Shown piece after piece: positions 46,796-55,941 of a stretch of 64,000 nt of DNA. Made by a program: the position numbers and the translations under genes. Each line of letters starts with the position of its first letter. Positions within the stretch are counted from its first letter, which is position 1. The stretch covers positions 1-64,000 of the forward strand of contig JAHDFD010000003.1 of assembly GCA_020628375.1 (NCBI GenBank). The letters are read 5' to 3'. This DNA comes from Chitinophagales bacterium. GTDB lineage: Bacteria; Bacteroidota; Bacteroidia; Chitinophagales; UBA2359. The notes under the pieces were generated by a model. That model was not told the DNA's origin and searched no databases. It saw nothing but the letters and a program-made list of their open reading frames with translations.

Positions 46796-48973
46796 TTATT
46801 CTAAATAAGCAGCAGGACTGATCTTACTTCTATTTTGCGCCCAAACGTTATAATCCTTATTATTAACAATACCGTTTCCATCTGCATCGATTGGAGAATA
46901 AACCGCAACACCAGCGGCATTTTGTGCCCATTTGTTATAGTCTTGGTTATTGATTACACCGTTTCCATCAAAATCGCCGGAATACATTACATAAAAACCA
47001 TCTTCTGTTTCTCCGATCGCTTCAAATTGTGTTTGTGAACGATCGGTTGTAAAGTCATAAAGGTCGCCAATACTAAGATCGACAGGAAAAGCACTTTTAA
47101 TAATCAAGTGATTGGATTGCACAATATTGATGAAGTATTTTTTAGAAAGGTCAAATCCCTGACTTACATAATCATCTTTCAATTCATCATAAACAATTAC
47201 ACCATCATTTCTTAAAACACCTGCTTGTGTAAATACAACCTGATCCGGATTATCTTCTTCATTAAACTCAATTAAAACCCAATCAACGATCTCTTCAGTC
47301 TGAATATCAAAATTCACTAAACTTTCAGCACCATTATAAAACCAGGGTTCCTGATTGAATGGTTGTTCTATTGGTAATAATCCGTTGATAGCGTAATCAG
47401 CATTCATTCTGCCATTGCCTTGATAAAAGCCTTCCAGTAAAACCTTAACGATCAGGCTAGGTTGGGTACAACAATACTTCGGTTCAGGGATTTCTACATT
47501 TGAAAGATCAACCTCAACGAAACCTTCATAAACCTGATAAGGAGCATGCCCTGAACAAGTAGGCGTATAATTCAAGCTTCTTTCATTCACGGCTGAAGCT
47601 GCGGTTAACTCATACAATTCGGTTAGTGCTCTTCTGTTTGTACCTCTTGTATAAACATAGTACATCAACGAGCTTTCATGATTGTTATGGTTTACCTGGA
47701 AAGTATGCATGATCTCGTGTAATGCCACAGACTCAAAATCACTTTGTCCGGGTCCAGCTTCTGCTTCCCCAAAATACCAGGTAGAATTTTCATTTAAAGG
47801 ACGGAAGAAAATATCCATTCCTGCAACTTCCCAACCATTTCCACAACGACGGAACTGATTGTAAGCAACAGCTAATGCATTTGAAGGCAATGCAGTTTCA
47901 CTGAAAGCGATAACATCTGTACCATCATTTCCAGAATCCTGAATGGTAGTACTTGTGTCGCTAATAATCACATTGAAGCCGATTTCATTTCTGATCGTAT
48001 TCAAAGCACGCATAAATGCCTGATTTGCTTCTGCATTGTTCATCAGACTTTCTCCAAAAGTAAAGGTGTAACCACCTGAACCATTCTTGTTGATCAAATG
48101 TGTAGGCATTTCATCTTTTCTTGCGCTTTTCAAAGCATATAATACAGTAACCTCAAAGTCGGAAGTGGCACTTGATCCATCGGCATGAACAACTTGAATA
48201 TCGCCACTTCCAACAGATTGAGGTACAATTAAGGTAATTGAATCATTCGACCATGTATATATAGAAACTTCTGGAACATCTATATAATCATAGCCTCCAT
48301 TATTAGGATTTCTCATCCTTACTTTACTTAAACCACTTACAAACTCCCCGAAGCCATAGCCTTCGATCAATAATGTATCCCTATTTCCTCCAGTCATAGT
48401 TTCTGGAAAAACACAAGAAATAGCCATATTAGGCGAAGCAGACTTGGCGTTCTCCCCATTATTTGATTTAGTATTTTTATTATATTCTGGCGAAGGCAAC
48501 TTACTATATAGTTTCGTCAGCTGGCTATTCTCATCTATTTTATCAGCCTTACTGATTCTAATAAATGAAGTTTTACCAAAATGTGCATAACATGCGTTGT
48601 GTGTTTCGTTTTTCTTCGAAATATAAGCTGTTTCTGTAGCTAAAAAGAAAACTCCCTTATCTCCTGTTTGAAGACTAAGCTCTGCTGAAGAATGATGCCA
48701 TTCATCCTCAACGATTCCACCATTAGTCAATACTTTTATTTTCCCCGCTTGTTTATTTGTAAAATTTTTTTCGATTTCAACAGTATGAACAGTAACAATT
48801 CTATTTTCTTCTTTTAACCAAAAGCTCTCCTGAGCAACTACAGTTCCCTCTATCAGTTTTTCACTGAAAAAAATCTTTTCTTCTATTGAGAAATTAACAT
48901 CAGACACACAAGCTACTACCAGCTGTGCCGACCATAACAAAATAGATATTAGTATGTAAAATGAGTGTTTCAT
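46796..48973 (-). CDS. Secreted metzincin-like zinc metalloprotease with dockerin-like C-terminus
   Basis: A 725-residue exported protein. Signal peptide about 1-21 (ILLWSAQLVVA). Residues 190-280 are an IPT/TIG-like Ig domain (DTLLIEGYGFGEF). The zinc site is HEIMHTFQVNH: His419, Glu420, His423, His429, with a Met-turn candidate SSLMYY (Met437), so the fold is metzincin-like; the usual Gly at position 8 of HExxHxxGxxH is Gln here. The last 200 residues are the same module as in the haloperoxidase-like protein (LLEGFYQGNGRMNADYAING, then VDWVLIEFNEEDN, then two DxDGNGxVNNxDxNxW loops and NRSKIS). Confidence 0.85.
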   Translation of the reverse strand: MKHSFYILISILLWSAQLVVACVSDVNFSIEEKIFFSEKLIEGTVVAQESFWLKEENRIVTVHTVEIEKNFTNKQAGKIKVLTNGGIVEDEWHHSSAELSLQTGDKGVFFLATETAYISKKNETHNACYAHFGKTSFIRISKADKIDENSQLTKLYSKLPSPEYNKNTKSNNGENAKSASPNMAISCVFPETMTGGNRDTLLIEGYGFGEFVSGLSKVRMRNPNNGGYDYIDVPEVSIYTWSNDSITLIVPQSVGSGDIQVVHADGSSATSDFEVTVLYALKSARKDEMPTHLINKNGSGGYTFTFGESLMNNAEANQAFMRALNTIRNEIGFNVIISDTSTTIQDSGNDGTDVIAFSETALPSNALAVAYNQFRRCGNGWEVAGMDIFFRPLNENSTWYFGEAEAGPGQSDFESVALHEIMHTFQVNHNNHESSLMYYVYTRGTNRRALTELYELTAASAVNERSLNYTPTCSGHAPYQVYEGFVEVDLSNVEIPEPKYCCTQPSLIVKVLLEGFYQGNGRMNADYAINGLLPIEQPFNQEPWFYNGAESLVNFDIQTEEIVDWVLIEFNEEDNPDQVVFTQAGVLRNDGVIVYDELKDDYVSQGFDLSKKYFINIVQSNHLIIKSAFPVDLSIGDLYDFTTDRSQTQFEAIGETEDGFYVMYSGDFDGNGVINNQDYNKWAQNAAGVAVYSPIDADGNGIVNNKDYNVWAQNRSKISPAAYLE

Positions 48974-49023
48974 AAATGAGTGCTTGAGGGTTTTTTAATG
49001 GGGATTTCAAGAGAGGTTTAACC

Positions 49024-49830
49024 TCACAAAAGGCTATTGAATGCACTCCTCATATTCAGACTCATCGATTTTATCGAATTATAACTTTGAGCGAATACCG
49101 GATTGACATTGTAGGTGATCGCAATTTGCGCTAATTGCTTAGGAAACTCTACAGCATCTTTCATTGTGATTTTAGAACCTTCTACCTCTTCCCACTCATT
49201 TAATGCCACCTCTAAGATTTTTTCCGCTGCACTTTCTCCATATAATTTTCTTGTACGAACTAATAATTCTAAATCGAATAACCAACGAGAAATAAAGTCT
49301 TCTTTAAATATCTTAATAGCTGTTTCTTTATCAAATACTTTTGCTCCACACTGAGTATCGGCAATTTGTAACTTTGTAATTGAACTTGAAATAGACCCAA
49401 AGCAGTTACTTGCAAAAGACCTGAAAGCCGTTCTGTTAATATTCTCCTTATCTAACTTTCTTGAGCCGATTACCATTTTCAGAGAAATATTATCGTTAAG
49501 GGTTTCTGCCAAACGGGTATAATCTTCAAAACCAGTGGCTAAATCTGCATCTAAAAAACCTATTGTTTGCACCAAGGTCATTTGAGCTAAGTGATAAACT
49601 CCCATTCTTGTAGCTTCAGCTTTTCCTACATTTGCAGAAAGATCAAGAAATAAAACCTTATTGGGATTTTTAGCTGCAAATGCTTTCAGAATTTTTGCTG
49701 TATCATCAGCACTTCCATCATTCACAAAACACAATTGATAATTATTTGTAGCATTTAAGAAAGCTTGAAATTCATTTATTTTCAGGCGGTTAGCTTCGTT
49801 GTAGCATGGTATTATAATTCCGTTTAACAT
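49024..49830 (-). CDS. Family 2 glycosyltransferase (polyprenyl-phosphate type)
   Basis: A 268-residue GT-A enzyme; start at ATG 49830 (MLNGIIIPCYNEANRL) because the GT2 fold begins there. Donor-binding FVNDGSADDTAKIL, the FLDADLATGFEDY (DxD equivalent) and DTQCGAKVFDKETA are typical of the dolichyl-phosphate sugar transferase (ALG5/DPM1) group, which puts a sugar on polyprenyl phosphate at the cytoplasmic face. Such an enzyme would feed a GT-C-type transferase, and a large GT-C-like membrane protein is encoded 330 bases away, divergently. A functional link is inferred. Confidence 0.85.
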   Translation of the reverse strand: MLNGIIIPCYNEANRLKINEFQAFLNATNNYQLCFVNDGSADDTAKILKAFAAKNPNKVLFLDLSANVGKAEATRMGVYHLAQMTLVQTIGFLDADLATGFEDYTRLAETLNDNISLKMVIGSRKLDKENINRTAFRSFASNCFGSISSSITKLQIADTQCGAKVFDKETAIKIFKEDFISRWLFDLELLVRTRKLYGESAAEKILEVALNEWEEVEGSKITMKDAVEFPKQLAQIAITYNVNPVFAQSYNSIKSMSLNMRSAFNSLL

Positions 49831-50160
49831 AGTTTTAAATTTTAAGTGTTTCAAAAACAATCATCGTTTATCAATGATCGATACTGTAAAATTGAACCAT
49901 TCAAAGGGGAAAAAAAGGTGGTTTTAGATGTTCGGAACCATTGTTTCTTTTTTTGGTAACATCTTCGCCTTTTTTGGTTTTCAAAGCTCAAAAACCCTAT
50001 ATTTCGGGGCTTCCAGAACGTTACAAATAGTACTCCTTTTAGCTCAAAATCGAACTTTTTTAAAACTTCAGCGTAGAAATATGCACTTAGAATATGTTGT
50101 TGTAGCTTCGTGCTACATTCGATCTATCACTTTCAAACCGAAGCTATATAAAGACATAAA
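49831..50160. other. Divergent gap between GT2 and the large membrane protein
   Basis: 330 bases, AT-rich. A short hairpin TGTAGC-ttcgt-GCTACA lies at about 50099-50115. It should hold the promoters of both the minus-strand GT2 gene and the plus-strand operon, but I found no full -33/-7 pair. Confidence 0.4.
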
Positions 50161-53124
50161 TTGAACAGTAACAAAAACATATCAAGAAACTTATATTACC
50201 TTGCACTGCTATTCAGTCTGGTATTCAATGGTAGTATTTTCTTCTCCACCTTTGAACATACTTACGATAGTTTCGTCCATATATTCTTTGCCGATCACTA
50301 TGCAAAAGCATGGTTCGATAATTGGGAATACCGTTGGTACACCGGATTTATTATCAATAGTTATCCTCCTTTGGTTCATCAGGCAACGGCATTACTTTCA
50401 AGTGTACTTGGTTTAAAGTTGGCTTTTTATGCGTGGGCCGTATTTGTACAGCTCATTTTTGTAAGAGGTGTTTATCATTTTTCAAAAATTCTGGTCGATG
50501 ATCGTTCGGCAGGTATTGCAGCAATACTAGCGGTAATGTCGAGTTCTATGATCGAAGCTATGCACATTTTTGGGCAAATTCCTAGTATCACAGGGCTGTC
50601 GTTTCTGCTGAATGCGACCCCCGAATTCTATAAGTGGTTCCGATTTAAAAAGTGGAGATACCTGGTAATGGGCTTGAGTTTTTTATCAGTAACAACTGCA
50701 GCTCATCATGTTACAACCATTTTCGGAATGGTATTTTTCATACTTCCAATAATTGGTTTAGCAACAATCGACAACAGTTATCAATACGAAGGTGATGAGC
50801 TTAAACTAAGATTTACCACCTTTCTGAAAAAGACATTTAACGTTTTACCAAAAGCAATTTTATTCGGAATCGTTGTCATATTGGTATGTATTGTAGTCGT
50901 TTTTCCCTACTGGTACTGGTCGAAAACAGACCCGATCAATCAGATATCTATTCCACACGGCTCAAGAGATTCATTTATTCTGGATACTAATATGGGACTA
51001 GTATTCTTCCTGATTCCATGGGGAATATTATTACCTTTTATGAGTTATTTCTTTAAAAGAGCAACTGAAAGACGATATACTTTTATTGGTTTATCATTGG
51101 TCTTATTATTCATTTTAGGAACAGGTGGAACAACGCCAATTCCCAAATTATTACTTGGTGAGACGGCTTTTAATATTCTTACACTTGACCGTTTTACTTT
51201 TTGGGGAACGATGATAACACTTCCATTCTGGGGATTATTGGTTAATGAATTGCTTAGCGGAAGTTATAGAAAATTCCTTATAGAAAAATTGGGCCAACCT
51301 GTTTACAGCGTTTTTCTTTTTGGCTTGGCAACCATATTGATCGGTGGAAATATTCTTATTGTAAACATGAATACTTATCGTCCTTTTCAGCCTGAGCCTA
51401 TAGATGCTGAACCTATAAGCCGTTTTTTAGAAAGGGATCAACATTATCAGTGGCGTTATCTTGCTTTAGGTTTCGGAGATCAAATGGCGTGGTTATCAGC
51501 AAATACAGATGCACTTACTGTTGATGGGAATTATCACTCAGCCCGAAGACTACCGGAGATGACGACAAGAGCGGTTGAACGCTTGGAAAATGCAAAATAC
51601 AAAGGCGAAGAAGGAATTGGAGCCTTAAGAGAGTTTTTGGTAAACTCTGAAGCTTTCCATCTTAAATATGTATTCAATAATGATAAGTTTTACGAACCGA
51701 TCCTTCATTTTTCAGGCTGGAAGAAAGTATCTCTGCTTGAGAATAAAGTATCTGTTTGGGAAAAACCGGATATATCTCCCCTACCCTCTATTCTTCCTAG
51801 AAAAAATATACCTAAAATTCAGCGTTTGATGTGGGGTATTATTCCACTTGCCTGCTTTTTCAATATGATCTTTGTATTTCTTATGCTTAAGGTTTTCTAT
51901 AGATCGAAAGAAACAGAAGAGCTTACTATACCTAAGTTGAGTGCTGATGAAAATAATAAAATAAACTGGTGGTTCCATAGTTTTTGTAGCTTGGTTACAT
52001 TCGTACTTTTCAGCATATTTATTTATTATAAATTTTATACTGAACAAAAACAAATTACCCCGAAAAAAGCTATTGTCAGTTATTACGACGCCCTTGATTT
52101 CAGGAACTTTAAAGAAGCTCATGGTCTGATCGACCCTTCCCAAAAACTGGATTTCGATCAGTTCATTCTTGAGCAAAATATTGAAGATGGTATTTTGGCA
52201 TCTTACGCAAAATTGGCAGCGGTCAATATACAAATCGATTCTATTTCTAATGAAAAGGTTATTGCGAATGTAACTGCTGACTGGAGTACAGCTTTAGGAG
52301 ATTATAAAACAGATCATTCACATCAGTTAATTAAAAAAGCGGGTAAATGGTATTTAAAATATGTTCCTAAATCGCTAGATATTCCTCCCGATCAATTTAT
52401 TGCCTTACCTGAATTAGCCCTACATAATCAGGGTAGAAGACTCGCAGATATCAATAAAACGAGACAAGAAGATATTCTCGACCGACCAAATGTAGAAATA
52501 ATTGAAGCTAACTTGGTTAAGAAAGACTCAATGTACGCTGTTGTTGGTTATATCAGAAATATAGATAACGTTCCGGCTTATGTTGGTATTAATGCTAAAA
52601 TATATGATACAAAAAATGAATTACTTACTCAGTATTATGCCAATGATGTTTTGCTACATAATATTTATCCGAAAGAGTTAAGCCCTTTCAGAATAGACCT
52701 TCCTTATTTTAACGATACCTTGCTTAAAACATTTAGAATTGATCTTAAATCACTGGTAAGTATCGAACAACAGTATAAGCATTTCGGCTTACAGAATTTG
52801 AAAGAAAAAGAAAATCAAATTGAAGGAGAATTTTACAATTATGGTGCTAAACAGATAAGTATTCCACAAGTTTTAATTGCTGAAAGAAATGAAAAAGGAA
52901 CACTTGCATGGGTTGAGAAGCAATACCTTGAGGCTGGTATTCGACCACAAAGAAAAAAAGATCTTCAGCTTACTTTAACCAAAGCTTCCAATATTGAAGT
53001 AATACAAAAAGGGAGTTCTGAAAACTGTGTTATTAATGGATATGAACAAAAAAACAAGCCCTTAGTAAAATTAAATGATAAGCAATACCAATTATTCTGT
53101 TCTGCTTACGTATATAAAAATTAA
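50161..53124 (+). CDS. Large polytopic membrane protein, PTPS-related / GT-C-like
   Basis: A 987-residue inner-membrane protein. Residues 1-420 hold roughly a dozen membrane helices; the first periplasmic loop carries TFEHTYDSFVHIFFADHYAK, an acidic loop where GT-C glycosyltransferases keep their catalytic acid. The sequence pattern (NWEYRWYTGFIINSYPPLVH, then SITGLSFLLNATPEFYKW) fits the 6-pyruvoyl-tetrahydropterin-synthase-related membrane family (PF10131). Two further helices near 570 and 645 precede an exported NTF2-like domain (about 660-760, KAIVSYYDALDFRNFKEAHG) and a beta-rich end. Start is TTG. It likely builds or transfers a glycan outside the membrane. First gene of a four-gene run. 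Confidence 0.72.
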   Translation: MNSNKNISRNLYYLALLFSLVFNGSIFFSTFEHTYDSFVHIFFADHYAKAWFDNWEYRWYTGFIINSYPPLVHQATALLSSVLGLKLAFYAWAVFVQLIFVRGVYHFSKILVDDRSAGIAAILAVMSSSMIEAMHIFGQIPSITGLSFLLNATPEFYKWFRFKKWRYLVMGLSFLSVTTAAHHVTTIFGMVFFILPIIGLATIDNSYQYEGDELKLRFTTFLKKTFNVLPKAILFGIVVILVCIVVVFPYWYWSKTDPINQISIPHGSRDSFILDTNMGLVFFLIPWGILLPFMSYFFKRATERRYTFIGLSLVLLFILGTGGTTPIPKLLLGETAFNILTLDRFTFWGTMITLPFWGLLVNELLSGSYRKFLIEKLGQPVYSVFLFGLATILIGGNILIVNMNTYRPFQPEPIDAEPISRFLERDQHYQWRYLALGFGDQMAWLSANTDALTVDGNYHSARRLPEMTTRAVERLENAKYKGEEGIGALREFLVNSEAFHLKYVFNNDKFYEPILHFSGWKKVSLLENKVSVWEKPDISPLPSILPRKNIPKIQRLMWGIIPLACFFNMIFVFLMLKVFYRSKETEELTIPKLSADENNKINWWFHSFCSLVTFVLFSIFIYYKFYTEQKQITPKKAIVSYYDALDFRNFKEAHGLIDPSQKLDFDQFILEQNIEDGILASYAKLAAVNIQIDSISNEKVIANVTADWSTALGDYKTDHSHQLIKKAGKWYLKYVPKSLDIPPDQFIALPELALHNQGRRLADINKTRQEDILDRPNVEIIEANLVKKDSMYAVVGYIRNIDNVPAYVGINAKIYDTKNELLTQYYANDVLLHNIYPKELSPFRIDLPYFNDTLLKTFRIDLKSLVSIEQQYKHFGLQNLKEKENQIEGEFYNYGAKQISIPQVLIAERNEKGTLAWVEKQYLEAGIRPQRKKDLQLTLTKASNIEVIQKGSSENCVINGYEQKNKPLVKLNDKQYQLFCSAYVYKN

Positions 53125-53164
53125 TTTTTTGAACCTAATTATTTCACATACAGATCAATTTTCA

Positions 53165-54403
53165 ATGAATACATTGCAGTCATATTCTAAGCAAAAGAAT
53201 AGCTGTTTAAGCAAATACCAATTGGTAGTCCTATACTTTATAGTTACCATGCTATTATTTCCATTGAAGATGAATGCCCAATTTGAGCCATCGATCGATT
53301 TTTCACAAAAAATTGTTGCTGATGAGATCAGGACATTGAAATTCCCGTTGATGAATACTGCAAACTATACTTTGATATGGAATAGTCTATTTTCAAGTAA
53401 AGTCCTGAAAAGTAACCCTAATGAGGATCAATTGATCTTTGAAATCCCTATAAACTTAAGGCGACAAAGTGGGCAGGTAGAAATTATATTATTCAAAGAA
53501 GGTTCTCCATTATTTGAACAAGAATTTTATATTAGTTCTGAAACTGGAGAAGGAACCATAGATACTTATACCGGCCCCAAAACAGTGCATTTAGATAGTT
53601 TACAACAAGCATTGGTTATTTGTGTTCCAAAAGATAAATACCAGAACCCGATTGATGACGGGCAAAAGCTAACCTATAAATCTATTCATGGAGATTCTGA
53701 TATTAAAAAACGGATTAAAAAGATCGATAATTTAGTTGCCTTTCTTGAGATAGAACCTCCTACTGAAAAAGGGAAGTTAATGGTTGGAGCTCAAATAGAT
53801 GAAGCACATTGTGAGGAACAGGAAATAGAGATAGAGGCTGGATATGCTGATTCAATTAAACTGAATCTGATAGAGTATTTCCCATATGCCGATGAACGTC
53901 AACAAACGGTTATTTCAACCGATATAATCAGAGATAATTACGGTAATATTATAGCAGATGGAACAAAAGTAGATTTCGATATGGAGATAGGTTCAATCAG
54001 AAACTTATTCCAATCTTATACCGTAAACGGCATTGCTACAGTTGCAATTCAGAATCCATCATCATCGGGTACCTTAATTATAAATGCAAGTATTTACCCA
54101 AGTTCAAAATGTGACACGCTTAAAATAGAATATGATTCAGCGATACTCGATTTCGATATAAGGCGAAGAAGAAACACACTAATAGCAGGACCTGTTAGTA
54201 GTAGATTAGGGCAACAATACACCAATGCGACAACAGCTTATTTCTCTTTTAATCAAGGTCAAAATATCATTGAAAAATCATTAAATAATGGTATTGTAGA
54301 ATTAGATATCAAAGAACTTACATTCGATATTAGCAATTCAGATAGTTGTGTAGTGCATATTGGCGATAAGTTTAAAAGTATTCAACTTAAATTCGATGAA
54401 TAA
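53165..54403 (+). CDS. Exported Ig/invasin-like protein
   Basis: A 412-residue protein; start at ATG 53165, where an N-terminal signal (VVLYFIVTMLLFPLKMNAQ) follows. The body is beta-rich. One segment at about residues 255-320 (IRDNYGNIIADGTKVDFDME, then YTVNGIATVAIQNPSSSGTL) has the GN.I.DGT.V and NG-A pattern of invasin/Big_1 Ig-like domains. No enzymatic motif. It begins 40 bases after the large membrane protein gene and ends overlapping the next start by 8 bases, so it is embedded in the operon. It may be an extracellular scaffold or adhesion part. Confidence 0.7.
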   Translation: MNTLQSYSKQKNSCLSKYQLVVLYFIVTMLLFPLKMNAQFEPSIDFSQKIVADEIRTLKFPLMNTANYTLIWNSLFSSKVLKSNPNEDQLIFEIPINLRRQSGQVEIILFKEGSPLFEQEFYISSETGEGTIDTYTGPKTVHLDSLQQALVICVPKDKYQNPIDDGQKLTYKSIHGDSDIKKRIKKIDNLVAFLEIEPPTEKGKLMVGAQIDEAHCEEQEIEIEAGYADSIKLNLIEYFPYADERQQTVISTDIIRDNYGNIIADGTKVDFDMEIGSIRNLFQSYTVNGIATVAIQNPSSSGTLIINASIYPSSKCDTLKIEYDSAILDFDIRRRRNTLIAGPVSSRLGQQYTNATTAYFSFNQGQNIIEKSLNNGIVELDIKELTFDISNSDSCVVHIGDKFKSIQLKFDE

Positions 54404-55871
54404 AATCAAAAAAATATTATCGAGTATTGTGAGTAGAATTTTTGTCTTACTCTTTATATTATTATTAGCCTTAATATTAGGGCGGGTAATTGCTTTTTTT
54501 GAAGTTACTAATGAAGCAATAGCGGATAATAGCTATTTTTTAATGGAAGAAAAACTACATCAACCTTTTATAAAATGGATTGATTCAGTTGATGTTTTAA
54601 ACAAACAACTTTCACCATTTCAATTAAGAGAAATCACAAATGCTTATACAGGTGCCTGGTATCGTTTGAATAAAAGCTTGCGAACGAATAATAATTATGG
54701 ACTAGAAGATTATTTTTCAGATAGCTTAGTTGTTAAGATCAGCCAAAACTTTGAAGCGTCTTATTATATCGATCAGGTGGATCTTCAACATGAACTCGCT
54801 TTACACCTTATTTCATTAGATGAAACAGTGGTGGTATTCAATGCCCGGAACATAGAGCAAATCAGAGAAATAAATGCTGTGTCTGATATAGATTCCTTAA
54901 TTCAAAAACAAGACAATTTATTAAGTTATGATATCGTCATGAAACTCACAGATGGCAAGTGGAAGATCATGGAAATGGTAAGAAAGCAAAACAGTTCAGA
55001 CTTAAATGAATTAACAGAAGTAAATAAAAGCAATCTGGATAGTCTTGATTTCCAAAATATCAAAGGCATTAATTATTATCCTGCTAATTCTCCATGGCAT
55101 CTATTCTGGAATGAATTTTCAAGCGATACAATTCGTAATGACTTTAAATTAATTGAAGATTTAGGCTATAATACTGTTCGTATTTTCATTCCATTTTTCA
55201 GAGCGGAACAAAGTAATAAAGGTTATTCCAATAGTAAATTAGATACTTTATTGAATATAGCTCTACAACACAATATTAAAATCATTCCAACACTTTTCGA
55301 CTTTCCAGCTTCTTTCGATCTGGATCATTATCCTTGCTCAGCAAATTATATAAAAAGCATAGTAGCGCCTTTTGCTTCACATACCGGAATTTTAGCCTGG
55401 GATCTAAAAAATGAACCCGATCTGGATTTTGAGGTTCATGGAAAAAGAAAAGTCTTGGATTTTCTTCATTTTGCTATAAGTGAGCTACAAAAATCAAACA
55501 TCGACCAAGCGGTAACTATTGGCTGGATGAAAGCAGAAAATGCTATTGAACTACATGAAAAACTTGATTTTGTTAGTTTCCACTTTTATGATGAACCGAA
55601 TGCTCTTAATACTGAAATTAAAGACTTAAAAAACCAAACCAATAAACCGGTTCTATTAGGAGAGTACGGGTATTCAAGTTACGGTTTCATTGGCAGTAAT
55701 GAACAAAATCAACAATCTTACAATAAAGAAATTGAGCAAATTTGCAATGAGCATGGTATTCCTCATTTAGTTTGGACCCTTCACGATTTTAAAACAATTC
55801 CAGATGGTGTATTTGGCTGGAAGCCCTGGATAAAGTGGAAACAATCGAACTTTGGAATAACTTCAAATTAG
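54396..55871 (+). CDS. Membrane-anchored GH-A clan glycoside hydrolase (GH5-like)
   Basis: A 491-residue protein starting at ATG 54396, which overlaps the previous stop by eight bases (ATGAATAA), so translation is coupled. A transmembrane segment at about 14-36 anchors it with the rest outside. Residues 75-195 look NTF2-like (AYTGAWYRLNKSLR, then YDIVMKLTDGKWKIMEMVRK). Residues 220-490 form a TIM-barrel hydrolase: the acid/base Glu340 in WDLKNEPDL and the nucleophile Glu423 in LLGEYGYSS are the two clan-A glutamates, with WHLFWNEFS upstream and VWTLHDF downstream. It could trim the polymer made by the cluster. Confidence 0.8.
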   Translation: MNKIKKILSSIVSRIFVLLFILLLALILGRVIAFFEVTNEAIADNSYFLMEEKLHQPFIKWIDSVDVLNKQLSPFQLREITNAYTGAWYRLNKSLRTNNNYGLEDYFSDSLVVKISQNFEASYYIDQVDLQHELALHLISLDETVVVFNARNIEQIREINAVSDIDSLIQKQDNLLSYDIVMKLTDGKWKIMEMVRKQNSSDLNELTEVNKSNLDSLDFQNIKGINYYPANSPWHLFWNEFSSDTIRNDFKLIEDLGYNTVRIFIPFFRAEQSNKGYSNSKLDTLLNIALQHNIKIIPTLFDFPASFDLDHYPCSANYIKSIVAPFASHTGILAWDLKNEPDLDFEVHGKRKVLDFLHFAISELQKSNIDQAVTIGWMKAENAIELHEKLDFVSFHFYDEPNALNTEIKDLKNQTNKPVLLGEYGYSSYGFIGSNEQNQQSYNKEIEQICNEHGIPHLVWTLHDFKTIPDGVFGWKPWIKWKQSNFGITSN

Positions 55872-55941
55872 AAGAAACAAGCTATTTACCGATTGCTGCA
55901 ACAAAGCTTAACCAAGTGCGTACATACTAAAAATAATTCTT

